This document shows, piece after piece, positions 25,938-35,006 of a DNA stretch of 64,000 bases. Each line of letters begins with the position of its first letter. Within the stretch, counting starts at the first letter, position 1. The notes under the pieces were generated by a model. The model had not been told where the DNA came from, searched no databases, and worked only from the letters and a program-made list of their open reading frames with translations. Source of the DNA: Massiliimalia timonensis. GTDB lineage: Bacteria; Bacillota; Clostridia; Oscillospirales; Ruminococcaceae. The position numbers and the translations under genes were made by a program. The stretch lies in contig NZ_FYDD01000002.1 in assembly GCF_900186585.1 (NCBI RefSeq), positions 186,001-250,000 of the forward strand. The letters are read 5' to 3'.

Positions 25938-28151
25938 TTAGAATTTTTCGTGGAATGTCCGGCTGATGACGTCTAACTGCTGTTCCCGGGTCAGCTTGAT
26001 AAAGTTGACCGCATAACCGGAAACACGGATGGTCAGCTGCGGATACAGTTCCGGATGATCCATCGCATCCAGCAGGACTTCCCGTTTTAAAACATTGACG
26101 TTTAAATGGTAGCCGTTATCTTCAAAGTAGCCGTCCATCAGGGAAACCAGATTGTTCACCTGTTCCGCTTCGGTCTTGCCCAAAGCGCCCGGCACGATGG
26201 AGAAAGTATTGGAGATACCGTCCTGTGCGTATTTAAACGGCAGCTTGGCAACGGATTTCAGGGAAGCGACACAGCCGTGGGTATCTCTTCCATGCATTGG
26301 GTTCGCACCCGGCGCAAACGGTTCCCCGGCACGGCGGCCGTCCGGCGTGTTCCCGGTCTTTTTGCCGTAAACTACGTTTGAGGTGATCGTCAGTATAGAC
26401 ATGGTCGGCACGCTGTCCCGGTAGGTGGTGTGGCGGGAAAGCTTTTTCATAAACTCTTTGACCACTTCCACAGCGATCTCGTCAGCACGCGGGTCGTTGT
26501 TCCCAAATTTGGGGTAATCGCCCTCGATCTCAAAATCGGTGATCAATCCGTCTTCGTTTTTGATAGCTTTTACCTTGGCATATTTGATCGCCGACAGGGA
26601 GTCAACGACAACAGAAAGGCCAGCGATCCCGCCCGCAGAGGTGCGGAACACCTTTTCGTCATGCAGGGCCATCTGTAATTTTTCATAGCAGTATTTGTCG
26701 TGCATGTAGTGGATGATGTTCAGGGTGTTGATATACAGCTTGGAAAGCCATTCGCACATATAATCAAACCGGCCGACAACCTCCGCATATTCCAGACGAT
26801 CGCTTTTCAGCGGCGCGATATACGGGCCCACCTGGGTGCCGTACCGTTCATCTTTCCCGCCGTTGATCGCATATAACAGCGCCTTTGCAAGGTTGCAGCG
26901 CGCGCCGAAGAACTGCATTTGTTTCCCGATCTTCATCGGGGAAACGCAACAGGCGATGCCGTAATCGTCCCCGAACTGTTCCAGCATGATGTTGTCTGAT
27001 TCATACTGGATCGCCGAGGTTTGAATGGACATCTTGGCACAGTAATCCTTAAAGTTTTCCGGAAGCCGGGTGTTCCACAAAATGGTCATATTTGGTTCCG
27101 GGGCGGGTCCAAGGTTCGTGAGGGTGTGCAGGTAGCGGTAGCTCATTTTGGTTACCATGTGGCGGCCGTCTACGCACATACCGCCGATAGATTCTGTCAC
27201 CCAAGTCGGGTCGCCGGAGAACAGCTCGTCATAGGCGGGCGTTCTCAAAAAGCGGACCATCCTCAGCTTCATGATGAAGTGATCTACAAATTCCTGAATT
27301 TGTTCTTCGGTATAACGTCCCTCTTTCAAATCGCGTTCTGCGTAAATGTCTAAGAAAGTAGAGGTGCGGCCCAAGCTCATCGCGGCGCCGTTCTGTTCCT
27401 TTACTGCGGCAAGATACGCGAAATACAGCCACTGGATCGCTTCTTTGGTATCTTGTGCCGGGCCAGAAATGTCATACCCATATTTGGCAGCCATCACTTT
27501 CAATTCTTCCAGTGCGCGGATCTGCTCGGAAATTTCTTCCCGCAGGCGGATCGTTGGGCTGTCCATAATGTCCAGGATCATTTCCTTTTTTGCGGTCTTT
27601 TTCTGTTCGATCAGATAATCGACGCCGTAAAGGGGAACGCGGCGGTAGTCGCCAATGATCCTTCCACGGCCGTAAGCGTCCGGCAGGCCGGTGATGATGC
27701 CTGTATGCCGGGCCAGCTTCATCTCGTCGGTATATGCGTCAAAGACCCCGTCGTTATGGGTCTTTCGGTATTTAAAGATCTCCTTTACGTGCTCGTCCTC
27801 CTGAAAACCGTATGCCTCCAGGGAATTTTTCACCATCCGGTAACCGCCGAACGGCATAATGGCACGCTTTAACGGCGCGTCTGTCTGCAAACCAACGATG
27901 GTTTCCAAATCTTTGTCAATATATCCTGCATCGTGGGAAGAAATGGTAGAAACGGTGTCGGTAGAAATATCCAGGACCCCGTTTCGTTCCCGTTCTGTCT
28001 TCATCAGGTCGCAAACTTCCTCCCAAAGCTTGCGGGTGCGTTCTGTCGGAGCTGTCAGGAAACTTTCATCCCCGTCATAGGGGGTGTAATTTTTTACGAT
28101 AAAATCGCGGGTATTGATTTCCTGAGTCCATGCGCCTTCTTTAAATTGCAT
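25938..28151 (-). CDS. pflB: Pyruvate formate-lyase (formate acetyltransferase)
   Basis: 737-residue glycyl radical enzyme that splits pyruvate and coenzyme A into acetyl-CoA and formate, central to anaerobic fermentation. The paired catalytic cysteines are in [12 protein letters not shown] near residue 405. The radical glycine is in [10 protein letters not shown] close to the C-terminus. GGAGGAGG lies 9 bases before the ATG. Its promoter is at 28213-28241 and the activase gene follows on the same strand. The enzyme is destroyed by oxygen once activated, which supports a strictly or mainly anaerobic life. Confidence 0.97.
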   Translation of the reverse strand: MQFKEGAWTQEINTRDFIVKNYTPYDGDESFLTAPTERTRKLWEEVCDLMKTERERNGVLDISTDTVSTISSHDAGYIDKDLETIVGLQTDAPLKRAIMPFGGYRMVKNSLEAYGFQEDEHVKEIFKYRKTHNDGVFDAYTDEMKLARHTGIITGLPDAYGRGRIIGDYRRVPLYGVDYLIEQKKTAKKEMILDIMDSPTIRLREEISEQIRALEELKVMAAKYGYDISGPAQDTKEAIQWLYFAYLAAVKEQNGAAMSLGRTSTFLDIYAERDLKEGRYTEEQIQEFVDHFIMKLRMVRFLRTPAYDELFSGDPTWVTESIGGMCVDGRHMVTKMSYRYLHTLTNLGPAPEPNMTILWNTRLPENFKDYCAKMSIQTSAIQYESDNIMLEQFGDDYGIACCVSPMKIGKQMQFFGARCNLAKALLYAINGGKDERYGTQVGPYIAPLKSDRLEYAEVVGRFDYMCEWLSKLYINTLNIIHYMHDKYCYEKLQMALHDEKVFRTSAGGIAGLSVVVDSLSAIKYAKVKAIKNEDGLITDFEIEGDYPKFGNNDPRADEIAVEVVKEFMKKLSRHTTYRDSVPTMSILTITSNVVYGKKTGNTPDGRRAGEPFAPGANPMHGRDTHGCVASLKSVAKLPFKYAQDGISNTFSIVPGALGKTEAEQVNNLVSLMDGYFEDNGYHLNVNVLKREVLLDAMDHPELYPQLTIRVSGYAVNFIKLTREQQLDVISRTFHEKF

Positions 28152-28212
28152 TGATGAGCCTCCTCCTATTTATCAAGAACACTTAATGTGGACTAATTTT
28201 GTGTACATTTGA

Positions 28213-28241
28213 ATTTTACCACAAAGGCCGTACTTTGTCAA
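28213..28241 (-). promoter_or_regulatory. Promoter of pflB
   Basis: On the minus strand TTGACA (28241-28236), 17 bases, TAAAAT (28218-28213), about 62 bases before the pflB start codon. I saw no clear Rex operator. Confidence 0.8.
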
Positions 28242-28269
28242 GAGCCGGCTGGTATTAGGTTGCCATGGC

Positions 28270-28308
28270 AAAACAAAAATATGTGACTGGTAAAAATACA
28301 GTCACATA
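28270..28308 (-). terminator. Terminator of the dCMP deaminase-like gene
   Basis: Minus-strand stem TATGTGACTG / CAGTCACATA with a 9-base loop, followed by TTTTTGTTTT. Confidence 0.85.
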
Positions 28309-28324
28309 AGTGAAACTCTTTTGG

Positions 28325-28726
28325 TCAATATCCCCGCTGCCCGATCAAAGAATCGTCATGTTCGATCCATTGGTCTGTATTGATGACACGATAATCCTGA
28401 GCAGTATCACGCACGATCACGGTAGTGATGCCGGCATTGAGAATCATTCGTTTGCACATAACGCAGGAATTGGTTCCCGCAACCAGTTCCCCTGTTACGG
28501 GATCGGCGCCGCAAAGGTATAAGGTCGCGCCCAGCATCTGTTCCCGGGTGCAGTATCCTAAATCGGAACAATTTTTCCGTCCGCGGGGCGAGCCGACATA
28601 TCCGGTTGAAAGGATACTGTCGTTTTTAACAATGATCGCCCTGAAACTGCGCCGCAGACAGGTACAGCGTTTGGCAACCGTTTGCGCGATGACTAAATAA
28701 TAATTGATCTTATCCTGCCGTTTCAA
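28325..28726 (-). CDS. dCMP deaminase-like protein lacking the catalytic HAE segment
   Basis: 133 residues from a TTG start at 28726, about 10 bases after AAGGGG. The frame is open up to 28786, but the family begins at the KRQDKINYYL text. N-terminal text CLRRSFRAIIVKNDSI, GSPRGRKNCSDLGYC and C-terminal SCVMCKRMILNAGI are those of ComEB-like deoxycytidylate deaminases, which make dUMP from dCMP. However, GYCTREQ runs straight into MLGATLYLCG. About 29 residues normally between them, including the zinc-binding, proton-shuttling HAE motif, are missing in frame. The two zinc-binding cysteines remain (SCVMC). Unless the sequence is wrong here, the protein should be inactive. Confidence 0.85.
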   Translation of the reverse strand: MKRQDKINYYLVIAQTVAKRCTCLRRSFRAIIVKNDSILSTGYVGSPRGRKNCSDLGYCTREQMLGATLYLCGADPVTGELVAGTNSCVMCKRMILNAGITTVIVRDTAQDYRVINTDQWIEHDDSLIGQRGY

Positions 28727-28816
28727 CCGGTATTCGCCCCTTTTTGTCACTGCTATTATTATACAGGATTCGACGGGGGAATACAATTGTCAAACCATAC
28801 GGAAACTTTCCTCATT

Positions 28817-28845
28817 TTGCTTTCCAGTTCGTTCTGTGATACAAT
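28817..28845 (+). promoter_or_regulatory. Promoter of rsmA-hemW
   Basis: TTGCTT (28817-28822), 17 bases, TACAAT (28840-28845), 31 bases before the rsmA start codon. Confidence 0.6.
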
Positions 28846-28876
28846 AAAGGCAGGAAAAAGGAATGGAGAAAGAGCG

Positions 28877-29749
28877 ATGGAACAGCTTTGTAATATTTCA
28901 GTCATTAAAGAGGTTTTGGCACGGCACCAGTTTCAGTTTTCAAAAGCGTTGGGGCAGAATTTTCTGATCAATCCCTCCGTTTGTCCGCGCATTGCCGAGG
29001 ACGGCGTGCGCGATCCGAAATTTGGCGCGATCGAGATCGGGACAGGGATTGGCGTACTGACCAATGAACTGGCAAAACGGGCCAAAAAGGTTGTGGCGGT
29101 GGAGATTGACGGCCGTCTGCTGCCGATCCTTGCTGAAACCCTTTCAGAATACGACAATGTGGAGATCGTTAACGAGGACATTATGAAGGTGGATCTTCCC
29201 GCACTGCTGAAGGAGAAGTTTGACGGGATGGAGGTCTGCGTCTGCGCCAATCTGCCATATTATATCACCTCGCCGATCATCATGACCCTTTTGGAACAGC
29301 GGCTCCCGATCCGTTCCATCACCGTTATGGTGCAGAAGGAGGCGGCGGCCCGGCTGTGCGCCCAGGTGGGAACCCGGGACTGCGGGGCTGTGACTTTTGC
29401 GGTGCGGTATTACAGCGAGCCGAAACAGCTTTTCCCGGTTTCCAGGGGCAGCTTTATGCCGGCGCCGAATGTGGATTCCGCAGTGATCCGTCTGGAGGTA
29501 AAGCCGGAAACCTGTCATGATGTGAAAGACGAACGGTTTTTGTTCCGTGTGGTAAAGGCAGGCTTTTCCCAGCGGCGGAAAACGCTGGTGAATCCGGTTT
29601 CTACGGTGCTTGGGCTGAATAAAGCAGTGGTTTCCGGGGTGCTGGAAGAGCTTGGCGTCAAAAAGACGGTGCGGGCGGAAGAAATGAAGTTTGAGGAATG
29701 GATCTCATTTGCCAACCGTTTGGCGGAGGAATGCGGCCATGGGAAATAA
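28877..29749 (+). CDS. rsmA: 16S rRNA dimethyladenosine transferase
   Basis: 290-residue methyltransferase (KsgA) that dimethylates two adjacent adenosines near the 3' end of 16S rRNA during small-subunit assembly. Motifs: GQNFLINPSVCPRI, the SAM-binding EIGTGIGVLTNELA, acidic VEIDGRL, and catalytic NLPYYITSPI. I start at the ATG at 28877 with GGAGAAAGAG upstream, giving the family length; a longer frame to 28787 runs through the promoter. It overlaps hemW by 11 bases, so the two are co-translated. Confidence 0.96.
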   Translation: MEQLCNISVIKEVLARHQFQFSKALGQNFLINPSVCPRIAEDGVRDPKFGAIEIGTGIGVLTNELAKRAKKVVAVEIDGRLLPILAETLSEYDNVEIVNEDIMKVDLPALLKEKFDGMEVCVCANLPYYITSPIIMTLLEQRLPIRSITVMVQKEAAARLCAQVGTRDCGAVTFAVRYYSEPKQLFPVSRGSFMPAPNVDSAVIRLEVKPETCHDVKDERFLFRVVKAGFSQRRKTLVNPVSTVLGLNKAVVSGVLEELGVKKTVRAEEMKFEEWISFANRLAEECGHGK

Positions 29750-30833
29750 AACTGGGATCTATGTGCACATCCCGTTTTGCACCGCTAAATGCCCCTACTG
29801 TGATTTTTATTCCCTGCCTGCTTCCGACAAGATGCACCGGCAGTATATAAAAACTGTCTGCGACAGCATAAATCGGGAACAGAACGTACAGGCAGATACC
29901 CTTTATTTTGGCGGCGGGACTCCATCCCTGCTAGAGCCGGCGCTGCTGGAGCAGGTGATCAAAACCGCGCAGGAGCAGTTTTCCCTGTCCGGGGAGACCA
30001 CCATCGAAGCAAACCCCTGCACCGTTACCCCGCAAAAGCTGGTTGCATGGAAGAAAGCGGGGATCAACCGCCTTTCGTTGGGGATGCAGTCCGCGGACCC
30101 TAAAGAACAGCAGGTGCTGGGACGGCGGCATTCCACCAAACAGGTGGAACAGGCGGTGCTGTGGGCGAAAGAGGCGGGATTTGAAAACCTGTCGGTAGAT
30201 TTGATGCTGGGCGTCCCTTACCAGACCATAGAAAGCCTTCTTGGGAGCATCGCGTTTCTTAGCAGGCTGGGGATACAGCATGTGTCCGCCTACTTATTAA
30301 AGATCGAAGAAGGTACGCCGTTTGCAGCGTCTGGGATCGAAAAGGATCTTCCGGACGAGGATTTGACCTGCGAGCTATATTTAACTGCTTGCCGGGAGTT
30401 AGAAAAACTGGGATTCATGCAATATGAGATCTCCAATTTTGCAAAGCCCGGGATGGAAAGCAAACACAATTTAAAGTATTGGAACAGCGAAGACTATTTG
30501 GGATACGGGCCATCTGCACATTCCTTTTATCAGGGAAAACGCTTTTATTATCCTAGAGACCTTGACGCATATCTGAAGTCCGGCGGCACGAACCGGCTGG
30601 AAGAGGCGTGCTCCAAGCAGGCTTGGGAGGATTTTTTGATGCTGCGGTTCCGGCTGCGGAAAGGTATAGGGCAGGAAGAATTGCTGCGCTGCTGCCCGGA
30701 AGAGGCTCGGCGTATCTGGCAAAGCTGCCGGCGCTATGTAACGGCAGGGCTGATGGAAGAGACCGATGGCCGGATCGCCATGACGCCGAAAGGCTTTTTG
30801 GTGTCCAACGCGATTCTGTCGCAGCTTTTGTAG
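29739..30833 (+). CDS. hemW: Radical SAM protein HemW
   Basis: 364 residues, related to oxygen-independent coproporphyrinogen oxidase HemN but of the shorter HemW type, which binds heme and inserts it into proteins. The iron-sulfur motif CTAKCPYCDF is near residue 17, and the HemW-typical His-Asn/Tyr-Trp motif appears as KHNLKYWNSEDYLGYGPSAH. I start at the ATG at 29739 with GGAGG 9 bases upstream, inside the 3' end of rsmA. Older annotations call this family HemN, but the length and HNLKYW motif point to HemW. Confidence 0.93.
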   Translation: MGNKTGIYVHIPFCTAKCPYCDFYSLPASDKMHRQYIKTVCDSINREQNVQADTLYFGGGTPSLLEPALLEQVIKTAQEQFSLSGETTIEANPCTVTPQKLVAWKKAGINRLSLGMQSADPKEQQVLGRRHSTKQVEQAVLWAKEAGFENLSVDLMLGVPYQTIESLLGSIAFLSRLGIQHVSAYLLKIEEGTPFAASGIEKDLPDEDLTCELYLTACRELEKLGFMQYEISNFAKPGMESKHNLKYWNSEDYLGYGPSAHSFYQGKRFYYPRDLDAYLKSGGTNRLEEACSKQAWEDFLMLRFRLRKGIGQEELLRCCPEEARRIWQSCRRYVTAGLMEETDGRIAMTPKGFLVSNAILSQLL

Positions 30834-30959
30834 GGACCCTGTCACAGGCTGTTTCGAGGTTTTTCACAATTTTTTTACAATAAATAGGAATCCTGTATAG
30901 GATTTTAGAAGAATAAAAGGAACTTTTTAGGGGAATAATAGAACTTCTTTTAGGGTGGT

Positions 30960-31065
30960 TGACACTTTTTGATTTGAGTTGTATCATAAAAACAAGCTAA
31001 TAATTTCTTTGAATTTTTTCTTATACATTCTTTTGAAGAGCAGGATATTCTTGCTCTATTTTTTT
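30960..31065 (+). ncRNA. Candidate short non-coding transcript
   Basis: A near-consensus promoter (TTGACA 30960-30965, 17 bases, TATCAT 30983-30988) is followed only by an AT-rich stretch and a terminator: AGAGCA (31037-31042) pairing with TGCTCT (31052-31057), then seven T. The product would be roughly 70 bases. No open frame with a ribosome binding site lies inside. It occupies the gap between hemW and the convergent ABC ATPase gene. Expression is unproven. Confidence 0.35.
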
Positions 31066-31069
31066 ACCC

Positions 31070-31104
31070 AAAAGCTGATTGCCCCAATCAGCTTTTCCTT
31101 TTTT
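31070..31104. terminator. Hairpin terminator overlapping the end of the lone ABC ATPase gene
   Basis: Stem AAAAGCTGATTG / CAATCAGCTTTT with a 3-base loop and T run on the plus strand. The stop codon of the minus-strand ATPase lies within the right arm. Confidence 0.75.
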
Positions 31105-31777
31105 GGTCAAAGGTGACCCTGCCGTTTTGAATTTGGATCATCCGTTTTGTACGGGCGGCGATAGAAGGATCATGCGTGATCAGGATCACTGTTTTGCCGC
31201 TTTGATTAAGACGGGTCAATAGGGTTAGAACCTCTTGACTGGATTCAAAATCAAGGTTTCCGGTCGGCTCATCGGCTAAGATCATTTCCGGATCGGCTGC
31301 TAGGGCGCGGGCAATGGCAACACGCTGCTGCTGTCCGCCGGACATTTGGCTTGGGGTGTGATTCATGCGGTGCGCTAATCCAACGGCACAAAGCGCCTTT
31401 TGGGCCAGTGCCCGCCGGCGGCGTTTGTTAAAATTACGGTAAGTAAGGGGCAGCTCCACATTTTCTAAAGCATTCAGGCTTGGGATCAAATTAAAACCCT
31501 GAAACACAAAGCCGATTTTTTGGTTGCGAATCTTAGAAAGCTCTCGATCGGTCAGGGAGCATACGTCTGTTCCATCTAACTCGTAAAGACCTTCTGCGGG
31601 CAGGTCCAAGCAGCCTAACAGGTTCATCAGAGTGGATTTTCCAGAGCCGGAGGTGCCGGTGATAGCAACAAATTCCCCCTTTTGTATGGAAAGACTGACT
31701 CCATCCAACGCGCGGATCTCGCTTTCCCCAGAGGGATAGCGTTTGATAATATTCGACAATCGAATCAGTTCTTTCAC
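31088..31777 (-). CDS. ABC transporter ATP-binding protein, LolD/MacB-like, without permease
   Basis: 229 residues from a GTG start at 31777 placed 8 bases after GGGAG; the frame opens five codons earlier at an ATG overlapping that site. Walker A is [15 protein letters not shown], the signature [15 protein letters not shown], Walker [13 protein letters not shown]. This is the SalX/LolD group, which normally pairs with an FtsX-type permease. No permease is adjacent: the neighbours are a terminator and a divergent ABC-F gene. It may serve a permease encoded elsewhere or be a leftover of a broken pair. Confidence 0.9.
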   Translation of the reverse strand: MKELIRLSNIIKRYPSGESEIRALDGVSLSIQKGEFVAITGTSGSGKSTLMNLLGCLDLPAEGLYELDGTDVCSLTDRELSKIRNQKIGFVFQGFNLIPSLNALENVELPLTYRNFNKRRRRALAQKALCAVGLAHRMNHTPSQMSGGQQQRVAIARALAADPEMILADEPTGNLDFESSQEVLTLLTRLNQSGKTVILITHDPSIAARTKRMIQIQNGRVTFDQKRKS

Positions 31778-31828
31778 AATAACAACTCCCATTTCACATT
31801 CAAATCAAAGTTATTTTACGCAAAAAAC

Positions 31829-31857
31829 TTGTAAAAACCCAGTTTTTTAGATAAAAT
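31829..31857 (+). promoter_or_regulatory. Promoter of the ABC-F gene
   Basis: TTGTAA (31829-31834), 17 bases, TAAAAT (31852-31857), 50 bases before the start codon. Confidence 0.6.
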
Positions 31858-31906
31858 AAAAAAGGAAAATAAAAGGAATTTTCAAACCAGAAACAGGAGA
31901 AAGAAC

Positions 31907-33817
31907 ATGGTTTTGACAATAAAAGACGTGACCAAAAGCTTTGGAGAGCGCGTTATTTTAAATGAGATCAATTTGACCATCGAAGACCGGGACAGGATCG
32001 GCCTGATCGGGGTAAACGGCGCGGGAAAGACGACCTTGCTGAATTTGATTGCCGAGCATACCGATTTTGACAGCGGTGATATTTTTTTAGAAAAAGGCAT
32101 CCAGATCGGTTATCTGCGCCAAAACACAGGGCTTGACAGGGAAAATACCATTTACGCGGAGATGCTCAGCGTATTTTCTTCCCTGCGGGAAGTGGAGGCG
32201 CAGCTGCGGGACTTAGAACACAGGATCGCGGCCTGCGGCCATGAAACGGAAGAATACCAGAAGCTGACCGAGGAGTATGGACGTCTTTCCGCTTATTTTG
32301 AGGCGAAGGACGGATACCAGATCGACGTAAAAATAAAAACGGTGCTCACTGGTATGGGCTTTGCGGACAAGGCCTACAGCACCAATATTGCTACCCTGTC
32401 CGGCGGTGAAAAAACGCGTTTGGCGCTGGCGAAGCTTTTGCTGGAGGAGCCGGGGCTTTTGATTTTGGACGAACCGACCAACCACCTGGATTTCCAGACC
32501 CTGCTGTGGCTGGAGGATTATCTCAGTGAATATAAAGGCGCGTTGCTGGTCGTTTCCCATGACCGGTATTTTTTGGATAAAATGGTGGGCAAGATCTGGG
32601 AGGTATCCCACAGCCGGGTCTACACTTATCAGGGGAATTACACCAAGTATAAACAGCTTAAAGCCGAACGGATCGCCAGAGAAAAAAAGGAATACGAACA
32701 GCAGCAGAACAAGATCGCTTCCATGTTGGAATATGCGGAGAAAAATATTGCAAGGGCTTCTACCTCAAACAGTGCGAAAAGCCGTCTGCATCAGCTGGAA
32801 AATATGGAGATTCTGGAGGCCCCGCAGGAATATGATAAAACGCCGAATTTTTCCTTTACCTTTGACCGTGCTTCCGGGCGCGACGTGCTGTTTGCGGACG
32901 ATCTGGTGCTTCGGGTGGGAAGAGAACAGAAAAAACTGTGCGGCCCGCTGAGCTTTGAGATCAAACGCGGTGAAAAGATTGCGCTGATCGGGCGCAATGG
33001 GATCGGGAAATCCACCATGCTGAAAACCCTACTGGGGCTAAACCCGCAAAGCATAGGGGAGGTTACCTGGGGAAAAGGCGTGACGACCTCCTTTTATGAG
33101 CAGGAGAATCAAAATCTGAATTTTGAAAACACAGTACTGGAAGAGCTTTGGGAACGCTTCCCCAATCTTCCTGAATTTAAGGTGCGTTCTATCCTAGGGC
33201 AGATGCTGATCACAGGGGAAAATGTTTATAAAAAGATCAATGTCATCAGCGGGGGCGAACGCGCCCGGCTAAGCTTTGCGATCATGGTCAGCGAGCACAG
33301 CAACACATTGTTATTTGACGAACCGACCAACCACTTAGATCTGGCAAGTAAAGAGGCCTTGGAAAAAGCTTTGCGGGAATTTGAAGGCACCTTGATCTTT
33401 GTTTCCCATGACCGGTATTTTTTAAATACGATCCCAACGAAAATCATTGATATGACAGAACAGGGCATCCAGATCTATGACGGAGGATTTGATTATTATC
33501 TGGAAAAATCCAAGCTCCGCCAGCCGGGGCAGGAATCCCGGCAGGAAACGCTGCTGGCGGAAAAGAAAGGCGCGCAGGGATATTACCGCTCCAAGCAGCA
33601 GCGGGCTTTAGAGGCCAAACGCAGAAACCGGATCGCCCAGCTGGAAAAGGAGATGGCCGAATACGAAGAGGAGGCCACGGAGCTGGAACAGGGGATCGCC
33701 AGCCCGGAAGCTGCCTCCGACTATGAACGGTTGGCCCAAATGTGCGCCCGGCTGGAAGAAGTGAAAGCAAAGGCTGACGAGTGTATGGAAGAATGGCTCA
33801 CATTACAGGAGGATTAA
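31907..33817 (+). CDS. ABC-F family ATPase (Uup/YdiF-like)
   Basis: 636-residue soluble protein with two ABC domains in one chain and no membrane segment, the mark of ABC-F ribosome-associated factors. First Walker A GVNGAGKTTLLN near residue 35, signature LSGGEKTRLALAKLL, Walker B LLILDEPTNHLDF. Second Walker A GRNGIGKSTMLK near 365, signature ISGGERARLSF, Walker B LLFDEPTNHLD. A linker rich in charged residues and a C-terminal coiled coil (about 560-636) follow. Members resolve stalled ribosomes or protect against ribosome-targeting antibiotics. Which role applies here cannot be told. The FkbM-type gene starts directly after the stop. Confidence 0.94.
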   Translation: MVLTIKDVTKSFGERVILNEINLTIEDRDRIGLIGVNGAGKTTLLNLIAEHTDFDSGDIFLEKGIQIGYLRQNTGLDRENTIYAEMLSVFSSLREVEAQLRDLEHRIAACGHETEEYQKLTEEYGRLSAYFEAKDGYQIDVKIKTVLTGMGFADKAYSTNIATLSGGEKTRLALAKLLLEEPGLLILDEPTNHLDFQTLLWLEDYLSEYKGALLVVSHDRYFLDKMVGKIWEVSHSRVYTYQGNYTKYKQLKAERIAREKKEYEQQQNKIASMLEYAEKNIARASTSNSAKSRLHQLENMEILEAPQEYDKTPNFSFTFDRASGRDVLFADDLVLRVGREQKKLCGPLSFEIKRGEKIALIGRNGIGKSTMLKTLLGLNPQSIGEVTWGKGVTTSFYEQENQNLNFENTVLEELWERFPNLPEFKVRSILGQMLITGENVYKKINVISGGERARLSFAIMVSEHSNTLLFDEPTNHLDLASKEALEKALREFEGTLIFVSHDRYFLNTIPTKIIDMTEQGIQIYDGGFDYYLEKSKLRQPGQESRQETLLAEKKGAQGYYRSKQQRALEAKRRNRIAQLEKEMAEYEEEATELEQGIASPEAASDYERLAQMCARLEEVKAKADECMEEWLTLQED

Positions 33818-33818
33818 C

Positions 33819-34919
33819 ATGCTGGAATTGCTGCGGGAAAAGCAAACTGTTTGGGAACGGCTGAAACAGACAGAAAAACCAGTCGTCCTGTATGGAATGG
33901 GGGATGGCGCCCTAAAAATCATGGCTGCACTGAAGAAGTATGAGATCCCGCTGGCCGGGATCTTTGCCAGTGATGAATTTGTGCGCGGGCATTCTTTCGA
34001 GGGGTATCCGGTGCGTTCTTTTTCCCAGACCAAAGAGCTGTACCGGGATTTTGTGATCGTGCTGGCGTTTGGGACCTTTCGGGAGCCGCTGCTGAGTTAT
34101 TTATATCAATTAAGTGAAGCATATGAGATGGTGGCGCCGGATGTTCCGGTGATTCTGGACGGTCCGATTTCTTCCTGGTGTGAAGAGCCGGGCAGTATGT
34201 TTGATCTGGAGTACGTGAAAAATCATGAAGAGGAACTTGACCAGGTGTATCAACTGCTGGCGGATACCCATTCCCAAAAGGTGATGCGCAGTATTTTGGA
34301 TTACAAAATCAGCGGGAAGCTGTGTTACTTGAAGGAGGCGACCTCTCCGATGGAAGAAGTCTACACTTCTTTGATCTGCCCCGGTAGGGAGGATGTATAC
34401 GTTGATCTGGGCGCGTATACCGGAGACACGGTCGAAGAATTTGTACGGGCCGCCGGCGGCGCCTGCCGCCAGATTTGGGCCATGGAACCGGACCGCAAAA
34501 ATTATCAGAAACTATTAAAGCGGGCAGAGGCGATGGGATTGACGAATATTACGGCAGTAAATGCAGGAAGCTATGATAGAACAGATACCCTTCTATTTTC
34601 GGCCCGTGCAGGCAGAAATTCTTCGATAGACCAGATAAAAGGAAAGCCGGTGAAGGTAGATTCGGTCGATCATTTGCTGGGCGGCGCTTCTGTCAGCGTC
34701 ATAAAATTTGATGTGGAGGGCGCAGAGGAAAAAAGTATTTTAGGCTGTGAGCAAACGATCCGGCGGTATCGCCCGAGGCTTATGGTATCCGCCTATCACC
34801 GCAACAGCGATTTGTTTAAGCTTCCTCTATTGATCCGCCGAATGAACCCGGATTACCGGTTTTACCTGCGGCATCACCCTTATATTCCTGCATGGGAAAC
34901 AAATTTTTATATGATATAA
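33819..34919 (+). CDS. FkbM family methyltransferase with N-terminal nucleotide-binding-like domain
   Basis: 366 residues. The N-terminal 165 residues contain VVLYGMGDGALKIMAALKKY, a Rossmann-like glycine motif, and resemble the extra domain often found before FkbM modules. The C-terminal half is a SAM-dependent methyltransferase with DLGAYTGDTVEEFVRA, MEPDRKNYQKL and IKFDVEGAEEKSILGCEQTI. FkbM proteins methylate sugars or small molecules, often in surface polysaccharide loci; no such locus is nearby. It starts one base after the ABC-F stop, with AGGAGGATTAAC overlapping that stop, so the two are coupled. Confidence 0.88.
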   Translation: MLELLREKQTVWERLKQTEKPVVLYGMGDGALKIMAALKKYEIPLAGIFASDEFVRGHSFEGYPVRSFSQTKELYRDFVIVLAFGTFREPLLSYLYQLSEAYEMVAPDVPVILDGPISSWCEEPGSMFDLEYVKNHEEELDQVYQLLADTHSQKVMRSILDYKISGKLCYLKEATSPMEEVYTSLICPGREDVYVDLGAYTGDTVEEFVRAAGGACRQIWAMEPDRKNYQKLLKRAEAMGLTNITAVNAGSYDRTDTLLFSARAGRNSSIDQIKGKPVKVDSVDHLLGGASVSVIKFDVEGAEEKSILGCEQTIRRYRPRLMVSAYHRNSDLFKLPLLIRRMNPDYRFYLRHHPYIPAWETNFYMI

Positions 34920-34935
34920 AAGAGGAAAAATTCAG

Positions 34936-34963
34936 TTGACATAACATACAAAAAGAGTATAAT
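34936..34963 (+). promoter_or_regulatory. Promoter of the flavin reductase-rubredoxin gene
   Basis: TTGACA (34936-34941), 16 bases, TATAAT (34958-34963), 43 bases before the start codon. Confidence 0.85.
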
Positions 34964-35006
34964 TAAAGAAAAACAGAATTTTCTGTCAAAAAAGGAGCGG
35001 TTTGCG

